Source: Paeniglutamicibacter antarcticus (GTDB lineage: Bacteria > Actinomycetota > Actinomycetes > Actinomycetales > Micrococcaceae). From it: a stretch of 64,000 bases of DNA. The stretch is from contig NZ_CZJT01000106.1 in NCBI RefSeq assembly GCF_900010755.1, positions 140,339 through 204,338 of the forward strand, read 5' to 3'. Both the position numbers and the translations under genes were made by a program. The notes below the pieces were generated by a model that was not told the DNA's origin, did no database searches, and was given only the letters and a program-made list of their open reading frames with translations. Below are positions 48,220 through 59,605 of the stretch, piece after piece (the stretch's first letter is position 1; each line of letters starts with the position of its first letter).

Positions 48220-49440
48220 CTAATGGACAGGTGAGCCCAGGCGTCCCTGCTGGATCATGTCCACGGTGCTGTCCACGGTGGTGGGTGCCAGGGTGATTCC
48301 CAGTGGACCGTGACCGGCCGCGACAATGAGGTTGCCGGGGCCGATCCGTTTGATGATCGGAACGCCGCTGGCGGTCATGGGGCGTGCGCCCTGCCACCGC
48401 GATTCCTCCTTCAGCCCGGCCAGGGCCGGGACCACGGCCTGGGCGTGGTCGCGCAGCGCCTTGATGTCTGAGTCCCGCGGGTTATTGCCGCCCAATCCCC
48501 CAAAGCGCATGCCCCCGGTGATCCGCACCCGGCCCGGCAACGGGCTGATGACCACGTGGTCTTCCATGCCCATCAGCGCCCGGTCAACGCTCCCTTCCGG
48601 GTCATCGAGCGTGACGCTCCATCCGTAGCCGGGTTCAATGGGGATGTTCACACCGAGCATCTTGCCGACCTCACGACTTGTCGCCCCGGTTGCGAGAACA
48701 AACTGCTTGGCGCTGACGGTACGCGTGGCGGTGCGCACCGAGGTCAGGGAATTTCCGTCGCGTTCGGCACCGATGACTTGCTCGCGGATCACCTGGGCGC
48801 CGTGTTCGGTCGCATCCTGCATCCAGCGTCGGGTTGCCTCGGCGGGATCCAGGAACGCCTCGTTGGGGAACCACACCCCGGAGGACACGCGCTCGCCGAG
48901 TCCGGATTGCAATTCAGAGGCAGCGGCGCGGTCCACGACCTCGCAGGTGGCTCCCGCTTCCCTCATCCGCCCGGCACTGTTGTGAAGGCTTTCGAGGTTT
49001 CCCTCGCCGGTTGAGAGCCAGAGCCAGCCTTGCTCCCGCACGCCCAGGTCGAGCCCTTCGTCGCGCAACTGGACGTAGCGGTCAAGGCTGCGGGTGGCCA
49101 GGCCATGCAGAAGTTCAGTGTCCCGCTTGACGCGTGCCGGACGGCAGGCCGCGGCGAAGCCCGCGAGCCATTTGATGGTTTCCAGGCCCAGCGGCCGGGC
49201 AAAGGCCACCGGAGCAGCGTCGCTTCCGAAGCTCCGGATTCCCTCCCAGAGATTCCCCGGGGTGGACATCGGAGTGGCGTAGCTGGGGACCACGAGCCCG
49301 GCGTTGCCCAGCGACGATCCGAGTCCCGGGGTTGGATCCAGCAGGATGACGTCCAGTCCTCGACGGCTCAGCGCGCTTGCCACGCCTGCGCCGATAATGC
49401 CCGCTCCGATGATCGCGACGTCTGCCACTTCACGGCTCAT
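48220..49440 (-). CDS. DadA-type FAD-dependent D-amino acid dehydrogenase/oxidase
   Basis: 406 residues, DAO superfamily. N-terminal FAD motif VAIIGAGIIGAGVASALSRR, then SSLGNAGLVVPSYATPM as in DadA; C-terminal GHGPLGITLAPTT completes the FAD site. It likely oxidises a D-amino acid or a cyclic imino acid such as D-proline or D-hydroxyproline to the imino/oxo acid. The start MSREVADVA follows GGGAG. It is divergent from a GntR regulator, with an operator-like dyad in its leader. The neighbouring BrnQ carrier and OCD-type reductase suggest import and inversion of D-amino acids. Confidence 0.87.
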   Translation of the reverse strand: MSREVADVAIIGAGIIGAGVASALSRRGLDVILLDPTPGLGSSLGNAGLVVPSYATPMSTPGNLWEGIRSFGSDAAPVAFARPLGLETIKWLAGFAAACRPARVKRDTELLHGLATRSLDRYVQLRDEGLDLGVREQGWLWLSTGEGNLESLHNSAGRMREAGATCEVVDRAAASELQSGLGERVSSGVWFPNEAFLDPAEATRRWMQDATEHGAQVIREQVIGAERDGNSLTSVRTATRTVSAKQFVLATGATSREVGKMLGVNIPIEPGYGWSVTLDDPEGSVDRALMGMEDHVVISPLPGRVRITGGMRFGGLGGNNPRDSDIKALRDHAQAVVPALAGLKEESRWQGARPMTASGVPIIKRIGPGNLIVAAGHGPLGITLAPTTVDSTVDMIQQGRLGSPVH

Positions 49441-49518
49441 GTCCGCACTCCCTCTGTTTCCTGACGTGGCGTCCGGCACCCGGATTCCACGGTGGCCCGC
49501 AGGCCGCCATTTAGTTTT

Positions 49519-49534
49519 GTGTTATACCTTACAC
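49519..49534. promoter_or_regulatory. Candidate GntR operator upstream of the dadA-like gene
   Basis: GTGTTATACCTTACAC has GTGT/ACAC arms and shares 12 of 16 positions with the site at 50448-50463 before the BrnQ gene. A related half (GTATAAGGTATGAC) lies at about 49632-49645, across the GntR gene start. Confidence 0.65.
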
Positions 49535-49640
49535 CTCACTGATTCCACGGGCGATCGACGATTGCCGCGGGACTTCGCGGGCCGCTTCCCTGCGCCCGAA
49601 AAGGAGGCCGGCGGCGCCCGTGCCATGGTATGTATAAGGT

Positions 49641-50312
49641 ATGACTTTGGCACCCCACCCCCACCTGCGGCCTTTCAGTTTGCGGGAGCAGGCCAGGAAC
49701 GCGATTCGCACCTCGATTGTCATGGGGGAAATTGCACCCGGCCAAGTGGAAAGCGTTATCAAGGTTGCAGCCGAGCTGGGCGTCTCGATCACCCCGGTGC
49801 GCGAGGCGGTGATGGACCTGGCCAATCTCGGCATCGTGGAAGTCATCCGCAACAAGGGGTTCCGCGTCCCGGTCCTCACCGACCAGGACCTGGATGAAAT
49901 CTTCAAGCTGCGCACCATGCTTGAGGTTCCGGCGATGCGCGAGGTCGCCCGCAATTTCGGCGACGAGGATCCCGGGCCTTTCCGGTTGCTGGCCCAGGAG
50001 ATCATATCCGCCGCGGAGCAGGGGGATGTTCGGGGGTTCCTCGAGAGTGACAGGAAGTTCCACCGCATCTTGCTGGAGACCATCGGCAACCGACGGCTCG
50101 TCACCATGGTGGACCAGCTGCGGGACCAAGCCCGCATGCAGGGGCTGCAGAAAATGGCCGACCATGGCGATCTGGTCGGTTCGGCCGAGGAGCACGTGCA
50201 CCTGTTGGCAGCCATCGCCGCCGGCGACGAAGACCTGGCCGCGGAGCTGATGCAAGCGCATTTGGCCCACAGTCGAGGAATCTGGGCCGACCGCCCCGAG
50301 CCGACCGTCTAG
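49641..50312 (+). CDS. GntR-family (FadR/FCD subfamily) regulator
   Basis: 223 residues. Winged helix-turn-helix LREQARNAIRTSIVMGEIAP followed by KVAAELGVSITPVREAVMDL, then an all-helical FCD ligand domain whose metal-binding Asp/His residues are seen in SDRKFHRILLE and AEEHVHLLAAIAAGD. It probably represses the dadA-like gene and the BrnQ gene in response to an amino or organic acid. ATG 49641 lies 6 nt after TATGTA, a leaderless arrangement, and an operator-like sequence overlaps it, which fits autoregulation. Confidence 0.9.
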   Translation: MTLAPHPHLRPFSLREQARNAIRTSIVMGEIAPGQVESVIKVAAELGVSITPVREAVMDLANLGIVEVIRNKGFRVPVLTDQDLDEIFKLRTMLEVPAMREVARNFGDEDPGPFRLLAQEIISAAEQGDVRGFLESDRKFHRILLETIGNRRLVTMVDQLRDQARMQGLQKMADHGDLVGSAEEHVHLLAAIAAGDEDLAAELMQAHLAHSRGIWADRPEPTV

Positions 50313-50447
50313 CAGTTCACTTTCCGGGCATCAAATCCCAAGGGGACGCACACCCATACCCCGGCACAAATGCCACCGGCCCATGCGCCGGAGTCCCCCC
50401 TCTTCACCACCCCTGCGCTGAACATGCTTTGCGCCCTGCTCGCCGAT

Positions 50448-50463
50448 GTGTAATATATAACAC
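50448..50463. promoter_or_regulatory. Candidate GntR operator upstream of the BrnQ gene
   Basis: GTGTAATATATAACAC is a near-perfect palindrome (only positions 5 and 12 break symmetry) 80 nt before the BrnQ start. It resembles the site upstream of the dadA-like gene. Confidence 0.65.
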
Positions 50464-50542
50464 AATACGAAGATCTGAATGGGGCCCCAGCGTCGAGAAA
50501 CCGCAGATCTTTCCCGGATGAGTACCAAAGGAAAAATCCCAG

Positions 50543-51967
50543 ATGAGAACAAAGCTCTCACCGATGCAGACCCTCGCCATTGGACTGACCCTGCTGGCCA
50601 TGTTCCTTGGCGCAGGCAACATTATTTTCGCCCCGCTCGTCGGCCAACAAGCAGGACAGTCCTCGTGGGTTCCCATGTCGGCCTTCCTCATCACCGGCGT
50701 CGGAGTGGTTCTGCTGGCCATCATCGTGCTGGCCAGGGCTGGCGGCCGCGTTGAACCCCTGGCCGACCGGGTCCACCCGGTGTTCTCCAAGGGCTTCTGC
50801 GCACTCATGTTCCTGGCCCTGGGTCCGCTATACGTCATCCCGCGCACCGTCTCGGTCGTCTATGAGGTCGCGCTGCGTCCCCACCTGGGCGCCTCGGCCG
50901 GCGGAAGCGGCTGGATCCTCTTTGGCTTCTCGCTGGCGTTCACCGCGCTAACGATTTACCTGTCGTTGGACACCGGCAAGTTGGTGGACCGCTTGGGCAA
51001 GATGATCACCCCGGTGTTCTCCGTCCTGTTGCTGGCCATCATCGTCAAGTCGCTGGTGACCCCGATGAGCCCCGCCCAGGAAGCCATCGAACCCTACACC
51101 TCCGGAGCATTCCTCAAGGGCTTCACCGAGGGCTACTTCACCATGGACGCATTGGCAGCACTGGTGTTCGGTGGAGTCTTCCTCCAGTCCATCCGCGCAC
51201 TGGGTGTCACCAAGCCACGCGAAATGACCAAGGTCTTCATCAACGCCGGCATCATTACGGCCATTGGTCTGGCCATCTTGCACATTTCGCTTGCATGGAT
51301 TGGCGCCACCAGCGTGGGCGTCATTGGCTACATGGACAACGGTGGCGCGGTACTTGCCGAGTCCTCGCGGTACCTGCTGGGCACCGCCGGCGTGGTGGCC
51401 ATGGGCGTCGTCGTTTTCCTGACCGGCGTCACCACAAACATCGCCTGCCTGGCCTCAGTTTCCGAGTACTTCGACAACACCACACCGAAGGTCTCCTACC
51501 GCGCGTGGGTCTTCATCTTCGGCATCGCCGGGCTGGTCTTCACCAACTTCGGACTCAATGCCGTGCTGGAAACCGCGGTCCCCATCCTGATGCTGCTCTA
51601 CCCGTTGGCCATCACCTTGATCCTGCTGGTCATGCTCAACAAGTTCTTTGGTGGATACCGCTCGGTCTACATCGGGGCGATGCTCGGGGCCGGCGTGATT
51701 GCCGTCTTCGACGCGGTCAAGTCCGCAGGTGTCCTGGTGACGGAGATCGACGGGTTCCTGGCGTTCCTGCCCTTGTTTGCCGAAGGCGGCGGCTGGATCC
51801 TGCCGGCGATCCTCGGCGGCGTACTGGGATACGTCGTGGCCCGCGTACGTGGCGAGGAACCGCGCGTATACCTCTCCACGGCCGCGGCCGACGGCGCCGA
51901 ACAACAGGCGGAAACCCACTCGCCTGCTTCAGCCACCGAGATACCGGCGCAGCCGACTGCCCGCTAA
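50543..51967 (+). CDS. brnQ: BrnQ-type branched-chain amino acid carrier
   Basis: 474 residues, about twelve transmembrane helices, LIVCS family. Typical segments: FLGAGNIIFAPLVGQQAG in helix 1 and GPLYVIPRTVSVVYEVAL. BrnQ proteins import Leu, Val and Ile with Na+ or H+; because of its context this member may carry D- or cyclic amino acids. AGGAAA precedes ATG 50543. A soluble Glu/Ala-rich tail of about 35 residues ends the protein. The OCD-type gene follows 39 nt after the stop, and a GntR-type dyad lies upstream. Confidence 0.9.
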   Translation: MRTKLSPMQTLAIGLTLLAMFLGAGNIIFAPLVGQQAGQSSWVPMSAFLITGVGVVLLAIIVLARAGGRVEPLADRVHPVFSKGFCALMFLALGPLYVIPRTVSVVYEVALRPHLGASAGGSGWILFGFSLAFTALTIYLSLDTGKLVDRLGKMITPVFSVLLLAIIVKSLVTPMSPAQEAIEPYTSGAFLKGFTEGYFTMDALAALVFGGVFLQSIRALGVTKPREMTKVFINAGIITAIGLAILHISLAWIGATSVGVIGYMDNGGAVLAESSRYLLGTAGVVAMGVVVFLTGVTTNIACLASVSEYFDNTTPKVSYRAWVFIFGIAGLVFTNFGLNAVLETAVPILMLLYPLAITLILLVMLNKFFGGYRSVYIGAMLGAGVIAVFDAVKSAGVLVTEIDGFLAFLPLFAEGGGWILPAILGGVLGYVVARVRGEEPRVYLSTAAADGAEQQAETHSPASATEIPAQPTAR

Positions 51968-52006
51968 CGCGGAGCCTTCACAACAACCAAAGGAATCGAA
52001 ACCCAA

Positions 52007-52945
52007 GTGCATACCCTCCAAAGCACCACGCCCGCCTGGTACAGCTCCGAACAAGTGGAACTGGCCATCTCCCCTGCGACGGCCCGCCTGCTCCTTGAAC
52101 AGGCACTGGCTTCGGGCTTCGACCCGGCCACCGACCCGGCCCGGATGATCACCCCGGCGGGAGCGGGCGACATGCTGCTGATGCCCTCGGTCATCGGCGA
52201 ATGGGCTGGCATCAAGGTGGCCACGGTGGCGCCAGGTAACCCCGAGCTGGGAATGCCGCGCATCCAGGCCACCTACATCCTGATGGATGCCCAGACGCTG
52301 ACCGCACGGGCCATGATCGAAGGGGCCATGCTCACTGCCCTTCGCACCCCGGCGATGTCCGCGGTGGCCGCCGATCGCCTGGCCGCCCCGGACGCGCAGA
52401 CCTTGATGGTCTTCGGCACCGGACCACAGGCTTGGGGCCACATCGAAGCAATGGCAGCAATCCGCGACCTTCGCGAGGTGCTGGTCTCGGCGCGCAACCC
52501 GCAACGGATCCAGGAGCTGGTGGAGCGCGCCCGCGGCATCGGATTGTCGGCGCGCGCCGCTGCGCCGGAGGAAGTCTCGGGCGCCGACATCATTGTGTGC
52601 GCCACCAGCGCCACGGATCCCCTCTTCGATGGTTCCCTGGTCAAGGACGGGGCCTGCGTGGTGGCCATGGGTTCACACGAACCGGAATACCGCGAGTTGG
52701 ATGGCGCGCTCATGGGCCGCTCACTGGTGGTCGTGGAGGATATCGCCACGGCACTGCGTGAAGCCGGCGATGTCATCCAGGCGATCGCCGAGGGCACGCT
52801 TGAGGCCGGCTCACTGACCACCGCCAGCCAGCTGGTGCTGGGGCAGACGGCGCGCCGCGAGGACGCCCCGAATATCTTCAAGGGCACCGGGATGTCTTGG
52901 CAGGACCTGGTGGTTGCCGCCGGGGTACACGGGCACTTCGCCTAG
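52007..52945 (+). CDS. Ornithine cyclodeaminase/mu-crystallin family protein
   Basis: 312 residues from GTG 52007, with AAAGGA upstream. The nucleotide loop is VFGTGPQAWGHIEAM and the active-site Arg/Lys region is GIKVATVAPGN. Family members are ornithine cyclodeaminases, alanine dehydrogenases or ketimine/pyrroline-2-carboxylate reductases. Next to a DadA-type dehydrogenase, a role as an NAD(P)H-dependent imine reductase giving an L-amino acid is the most attractive reading, but it is inference. It ends the operon, followed by a strong hairpin. Confidence 0.87.
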   Translation: MHTLQSTTPAWYSSEQVELAISPATARLLLEQALASGFDPATDPARMITPAGAGDMLLMPSVIGEWAGIKVATVAPGNPELGMPRIQATYILMDAQTLTARAMIEGAMLTALRTPAMSAVAADRLAAPDAQTLMVFGTGPQAWGHIEAMAAIRDLREVLVSARNPQRIQELVERARGIGLSARAAAPEEVSGADIIVCATSATDPLFDGSLVKDGACVVAMGSHEPEYRELDGALMGRSLVVVEDIATALREAGDVIQAIAEGTLEAGSLTTASQLVLGQTARREDAPNIFKGTGMSWQDLVVAAGVHGHFA

Positions 52946-52970
52946 CTAGACCTTTGAAACACCAAAGACA

Positions 52971-53005
52971 GATGGCCTGGATTCCCCGCGGGGGTCCAGG
53001 CCATC
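52971..53005. terminator. Bidirectional terminator between the OCD-type gene and icd
   Basis: GATGGCCTGGA (52971-52981) pairs perfectly with TCCAGGCCATC (52995-53005), with an inner CCCC/GGGG. It lies between two converging genes. Confidence 0.82.
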
Positions 53006-53033
53006 GGCCTTTGAGGTTCCGTGGCTACGGAGG

Positions 53034-55310
<2,277 letters not shown>

Positions 55311-55477
55311 TCAACATCCCCAACTTACCCGATTTGCCGCACGTAAACACTTTTTGTGGCAAGGCTCCCGTTGTCCCCGGGTGCCGCTTCCGGCTGTAAT
55401 ACCGGGGAAATCCGGGCGATTTTGCACTCTTCGCGTTAAGTTAACCTGTCATAACTGAACTGCCGGGGCAGCACGCC

Positions 55478-56074
55478 TTAGTCGGCTTGAAACAGCTTCC
55501 CCAATTCGCTGATGGTTTTCTCGAAGAGTTCCACAGGATCGGAGTCAACGCCGTCAAATTCGTTCCTGGCAAAGCTCTGCCAGGCGACCCTCCAGGCGGC
55601 AGTGACCACCTCGGCAACCAGGAGCGCCTGGATTGATTCAAGCTGCCCCCGTTCGACCAGCGCGGTGCTGAGCGCATCGACCAGTGCCCGCTCTTGCCGG
55701 ATGACCGCCCTCGTCATGGCCGGCTCCCGCACCATCAGGCGGGAGATCCGGCGAAAATCACTTTGCTCCACCTCCTTCGCAAAGAGGTCCCGGCACACCG
55801 CGAGCAGGTCCCCCAGGATGCCGGCGGAACTCGAATGGGCACTTTCGCTGCCGACCAGGGTATCGATCAGGCTTTGCTGGCCCGGCATGAGCGCGTGTTC
55901 CTTGGACTCGTAGTAACGGAAGACGGTGCGTTCGGAAATGCCGACGCGTGCGGCGATGTCTCCGATCGTCGTGGCATCAAGGCCTTGCTTCTCCACCAGG
56001 TCCAAGGCTGCCGATTGGATCTCACGCAGCATCTGGGCACGGTGCTCTTCGCGAATACCCACGGCTCGGCTCAT
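55478..56074 (-). CDS. TetR-family transcriptional repressor
   Basis: 198 residues. N-terminal helix-turn-helix: ALDLVEKQGLDATTIGDIAA, RVGISERTVFRYYESKEHAL. The helical C-terminus would bind an inducer, likely a drug-like substrate of the divergent exporter. The 148-nt intergenic region carries two identical-arm palindromes TGTCA-N5-TGACA and a related CTGAC-N6-GTCAG element next to its own start, so it probably represses both itself and the exporter. Confidence 0.92.
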   Translation of the reverse strand: MSRAVGIREEHRAQMLREIQSAALDLVEKQGLDATTIGDIAARVGISERTVFRYYESKEHALMPGQQSLIDTLVGSESAHSSSAGILGDLLAVCRDLFAKEVEQSDFRRISRLMVREPAMTRAVIRQERALVDALSTALVERGQLESIQALLVAEVVTAAWRVAWQSFARNEFDGVDSDPVELFEKTISELGKLFQAD

Positions 56075-56095
56075 TTCTCTGGACGACGACTTTCA

Positions 56096-56111
56096 CTGAC
56101 AGACCCGTCAG
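56096..56111. promoter_or_regulatory. Inverted repeat next to the TetR gene start
   Basis: CTGAC-AGACCC-GTCAG is a perfect 5-bp inverted repeat 21 nt before the TetR start, containing the same TGAC/GTCA arms in the opposite arrangement to the two exporter-side sites. Confidence 0.45.
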
Positions 56112-56133
56112 GGGCCCATCGAACTATATTTCT

Positions 56134-56148
56134 TGTCACACTATGACA
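56134..56148. promoter_or_regulatory. TetR operator 1
   Basis: TGTCA-CACTA-TGACA. It overlaps a TTGTCA -35-like hexamer (56133-56138) of the exporter gene. Confidence 0.75.
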
Positions 56149-56166
56149 ATTTTAGCTTATGAAAGC

Positions 56167-56181
56167 TGTCAGACCATGACA
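56167..56181. promoter_or_regulatory. TetR operator 2
   Basis: TGTCA-GACCA-TGACA, identical arms to operator 1 and centred 33 bp (about three helical turns) away, 41 nt before the exporter start. Confidence 0.75.
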
Positions 56182-56222
56182 TTATTTGGTCAGTTCACAT
56201 TTTACAGAAGAGGTAATTTCTG

Positions 56223-57680
56223 ATGGCCCTGACCGCAGAAGACACGATTTCACCGCCGATCCCGTCCCGGCAGGAACCACCCACGTTGCCGACCAAGCAG
56301 CTCACCGGCATCATCGGAGCCCTGGCACTGGCCGCGTTCCTGATGATCCTGAACGAAACGGTACTCAGCGTCGCACTGCCGGCAGTCATGGCGGACCTGT
56401 CGGCTTCCGCGGCAGCCGGCCAGTGGCTGACCACAGGGTTCCTGCTGACCATGTCGGTGGTGATTCCGACCACCGGTTACCTGTTGCAGCGATTCAGCTC
56501 CCGCAGCCTCTTCATCTTCGCACTGTCCAGCTTCACCGTCGGCACGGTTATCGCCATTTTCGCGCCAACCTTCGCCGTCCTGCTGGTTGCCCGCATCATT
56601 CAGGCCGTCGGCACCGCGATTGTGCTGCCGTTGCTGATGACCACGACCTTGCACCTTGTCCCGAAGCACAAGCGCGGTGCCATCATGGGCCTGAACGCGA
56701 TCGTCATTTCCGTGGGCCCTGCCATCGGCCCAACGGTTTCCGGAGCCATCGTCAATGCCTTCACCTGGCACTACATCTTCATCATGATGGCGCCGCTGGC
56801 CGTGATCATCCTCGTCCTGGGCATCATCTTCATCAAGGTCCCCTCACAGGCCCGCAAGATCCCGCTCGATGTCCTCTCGGTGGTGCTTTCCGCACTCGCC
56901 TTCGGCCTGCTGGTCTACGGCATCTCCACTCTTGAGCACGCCAGCGACAACCTCACCCTGACCATCGCCTGCTTCGTCATCGGCCTGGTGGCCCTGGCCT
57001 TGTTCATCAAGCGCCAGGTCCGGCTGACCCGCGAGGGCAAGGAACTGCTGAACCTCACCCCGTTCAAGTCCCGCACCTTCACCTTCTCCCTGCTGATGAT
57101 CATGATCGCATTCGGCACCCTGCTGGGTACCATCGTGATGCTGCCGATCATCCTTGAATCCGGTGCGGGCTTCAGCACGCTGTCCATCGGCATGATGTTG
57201 CTGCCCGGCGGCCTGGCCCAGGCGATCGTCTCGCCGATCTTCGGACGCATCTACGACCGCTTCGGCCCCCGTCCGGTGCTGATTCCCGGTGCTGCCATGC
57301 TGGCTGCGGGCCAGTGGCTGTACGTCACGGTGGATTCGGACACAGCACTGTGGATGTTCATGATCAACCACATCGTCTTCTCCATCGGGCTTGCCTTGCT
57401 GATGACCGGCCTGATGTCCTCGGCACTGTCCACCGTCGAGCCCCGCCTGTACGGCCACGGCTCGGCCATCTTCAACACGGGCCAGCAGCTCGGTGGCGCC
57501 ATCGGCACCACCATCTTCGTGACGGTCATGTCCCTGCTGTCCACCGCGAAGCTTGAAGAGGGATCGGACTTGGCCCACGCCTTGTTCTCCGGCGCCCACG
57601 TTGCATTCATCATCGGTGCGGTCCTGGCCACCATCGGCCTGGTCATGGCGTTCTTCGTCAAGGTCGACAAGCAGCACTAA
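56223..57680 (+). CDS. DHA2-type MFS multidrug exporter
   Basis: 485 residues with about fourteen transmembrane helices. Motif features include LNETVLSVALPAVMADL in helix 1, QWLTTGFLLTMSVVIPTTGY and the motif C-like GPAIGPTVSGAIV in helix 5, typical of DHA2 drug:H+ antiporters such as LmrB/EmrB/QacA. GAGG precedes ATG 56223. The divergent TetR gene and its paired operators indicate induction by a transported compound. An intrinsic terminator follows. Confidence 0.92.
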   Translation: MALTAEDTISPPIPSRQEPPTLPTKQLTGIIGALALAAFLMILNETVLSVALPAVMADLSASAAAGQWLTTGFLLTMSVVIPTTGYLLQRFSSRSLFIFALSSFTVGTVIAIFAPTFAVLLVARIIQAVGTAIVLPLLMTTTLHLVPKHKRGAIMGLNAIVISVGPAIGPTVSGAIVNAFTWHYIFIMMAPLAVIILVLGIIFIKVPSQARKIPLDVLSVVLSALAFGLLVYGISTLEHASDNLTLTIACFVIGLVALALFIKRQVRLTREGKELLNLTPFKSRTFTFSLLMIMIAFGTLLGTIVMLPIILESGAGFSTLSIGMMLLPGGLAQAIVSPIFGRIYDRFGPRPVLIPGAAMLAAGQWLYVTVDSDTALWMFMINHIVFSIGLALLMTGLMSSALSTVEPRLYGHGSAIFNTGQQLGGAIGTTIFVTVMSLLSTAKLEEGSDLAHALFSGAHVAFIIGAVLATIGLVMAFFVKVDKQH

Positions 57681-57700
57681 TCGGTTCCACACCAAGGACC

Positions 57701-57748
57701 AAGGCAGGGGCCCGGGCGGATCATCCGCCCGGGCCCCTGCCTTTTCTC
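57701..57748 (+). terminator. Intrinsic terminator of the DHA2 exporter gene
   Basis: A perfect stem of about 20 bp (57701-57720 with 57724-57743; tip TCA) is followed by TTTTCTC. It starts 20 nt after the stop. Confidence 0.92.
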
Positions 57749-57783
57749 GAACACCTTGTATCGAAAACACCCTTAACGAAAAA

Positions 57784-57825
57784 CTGCCGCCGGCGGTACC
57801 CAAACACGGGAAACGCCGGCGGCAG
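57784..57825 (-). terminator. Intrinsic terminator of purH
   Basis: CTGCCGCCGGCG (57784-57795) pairs perfectly with 57814-57825; CCC/GGG lies inside the loop. On the minus strand TTTTTCGT follows. It is 16 nt beyond the purH stop. Confidence 0.92.
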
Positions 57826-57841
57826 CGAAGATCGCTTGTTC

Positions 57842-59512
57842 CTAGTGGAAGAAGTGACGTGCCCCGGTGAAGTACATGGTGATCCCCGCGGCGTTGGCCG
57901 CGGCGATGACCTCTTCATCGCGCACCGAGCCACCGGGCTGCACGACGGCGCGCACGCCGGCGTCGAGGAGGATCTGCAGGCCGTCGGCAAACGGGAAGAA
58001 CGCATCGGAGGCCGCGACGGCACCGTGGGAGCGCTGCTCGGAAACTGCATCGCCGGTGCCCGAGGCGCCGCCCGCTGCATCTACCGTGGATTCAATGGTG
58101 ACGCCCAGGGTGTTGGCGCGTTCGACTGCGAGCTTGCAGGAATCAACGCGGTTGACCTGGCCCATGCCGATGCCAACGGCTGCACCGTTGTTGGCCAGCA
58201 AGATGGCGTTGGACTTTGCGGCACGCACTGCGGTCCAGGCGAAGGCCAGGTCCGCGAGGGTTGCTGCGTCGGCTGCCTCGCCGGCTGCGAGGGTCCAGTT
58301 TGCCGGGTTGTCACCCTCGGCGTTGACGGTGTCAGACATCTGCACCAGCACGCCGCCGGATACCTGGCGAACTTCGCTCGGGTAGCGGGCGTAACCTTCC
58401 GGCAATGCCAGCAGGCGGATGTTCTTCTTCTTGGAGAGGATCTCAACCGCCTCTGCCTCGAAGTCCGGGGCAATGACAACCTCGGTGAAGATGCCCTTGA
58501 CGGTGTTGGCCATGGCAGCGGTCACCGTGCGGTTTGCCGCGACGACCCCGCCGAAGGCGGAGAGCGGGTCGGTGGCGTGGGCCTTGGCGTGGGCATCGGC
58601 GATCGGGTCCACGGCATCTGCGGACGCAACTGCCACACCACACGGGTTGGCGTGCTTGATGACGGCGACTGCCGGCTGATCGAAGTCGAACGCCGCGCGA
58701 AGGGCAGCATCGGCGTCGACGTAGTTGTTGTAGCTCATGGCCTTGCCGTGAAGCTGGTCGGCCTGGGCGATGCCGGCCGGTGCTGCCTTGTCAACGTACA
58801 AGGCTGCCTGCTGGTGCGGGTTTTCGCCGTAGCGAAGGACCTCGGAGCGCTCAAGTGCCAGGCCCGTGTAGGCAGGCCAGTCGATGAGGCCATCGCCGTC
58901 TTCGTCCAGGAACTGTGCTGCGGTCCAGGAGGCTACGGCGGTGTCGTAGGCAGCCGTGTGCGCGAAGGCCTTGGCTGCAAGACGCTGGCGGGTCTTCAAG
59001 TCGAAACCGCCCTCGGCAGCTGCGGTGACAACTGCACCGTAGGCTGCCGGGTCAACGACGATGGAAACCGCAGCGTGGTTCTTGGCGGCCGAACGAACCA
59101 TGGCCGGTCCGCCGATGTCGATCTGCTCGACAACCGCGTCGCCTTCGGCGCCGGAGCGCACTGTCTCCACGAACGGGTAGAGGTTCACAACGACCAGGTC
59201 GAAGGTCTCGATGTCCATGTCGGTGAGGGTCTGCATGTGTGCCGGGACGCGGCGGTCGGCAAGGATGCCGCCGTGCACGCGCGGGTGCAGGGTCTTGACA
59301 CGGCCGTCAAGCATTTCCGGGGAACCGGTGACTTCCTCGACCTCGGAAACCGGGATGCCGGCGGCTGCGATGCGCTTGGCGGTGGAGCCGGTGGACACCA
59401 GTTTCACGCCGGCTGCGTGCAAGCCCGCTGCCAATTCCTCCAGGCCGGTCTTGTCGTAAACGGAAATCAAAGCTCGACGAATCGGAACGCGATCAAGGAC
59501 GGTCTGGCTCAC
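57842..59512 (-). CDS. purH: Bifunctional AICAR formyltransferase / IMP cyclohydrolase
   Basis: 556 residues. The N-terminal MGS-like cyclohydrolase domain ([57 protein letters not shown]) closes the purine ring; the AICAR formyltransferase domain has [13 protein letters not shown] and the catalytic [11 protein letters not shown]. It performs the last two steps to IMP, using 10-formyl-THF supplied by the folD/glyA route. The leader is short (93 nt to the next gene) and, unlike glyA, has no recognisable ZTP riboswitch. Confidence 0.97.
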   Translation of the reverse strand: MSQTVLDRVPIRRALISVYDKTGLEELAAGLHAAGVKLVSTGSTAKRIAAAGIPVSEVEEVTGSPEMLDGRVKTLHPRVHGGILADRRVPAHMQTLTDMDIETFDLVVVNLYPFVETVRSGAEGDAVVEQIDIGGPAMVRSAAKNHAAVSIVVDPAAYGAVVTAAAEGGFDLKTRQRLAAKAFAHTAAYDTAVASWTAAQFLDEDGDGLIDWPAYTGLALERSEVLRYGENPHQQAALYVDKAAPAGIAQADQLHGKAMSYNNYVDADAALRAAFDFDQPAVAVIKHANPCGVAVASADAVDPIADAHAKAHATDPLSAFGGVVAANRTVTAAMANTVKGIFTEVVIAPDFEAEAVEILSKKKNIRLLALPEGYARYPSEVRQVSGGVLVQMSDTVNAEGDNPANWTLAAGEAADAATLADLAFAWTAVRAAKSNAILLANNGAAVGIGMGQVNRVDSCKLAVERANTLGVTIESTVDAAGGASGTGDAVSEQRSHGAVAASDAFFPFADGLQILLDAGVRAVVQPGGSVRDEEVIAAANAAGITMYFTGARHFFH

Positions 59513-59605
59513 AAGAGTCTCCCAGGGTGCGGTTTGAGGGGTGCTCCCCCATTCTACCGGGTGCGAATGTGCGCCAGGCCTCTTCCTTGACCTACCTCAC
59601 ACCCG

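Noticed and set aside
57836..59590. 584-codon plus-strand open frame opposite purH
   Set aside because: Mirror of purH codons, Gly/Val/Cys-rich and without motifs.
59513..59605. ZTP riboswitch ahead of purH
   Set aside because: The 93-nt leader lacks the GGGGAGCG and CCTGGG elements seen ahead of glyA.
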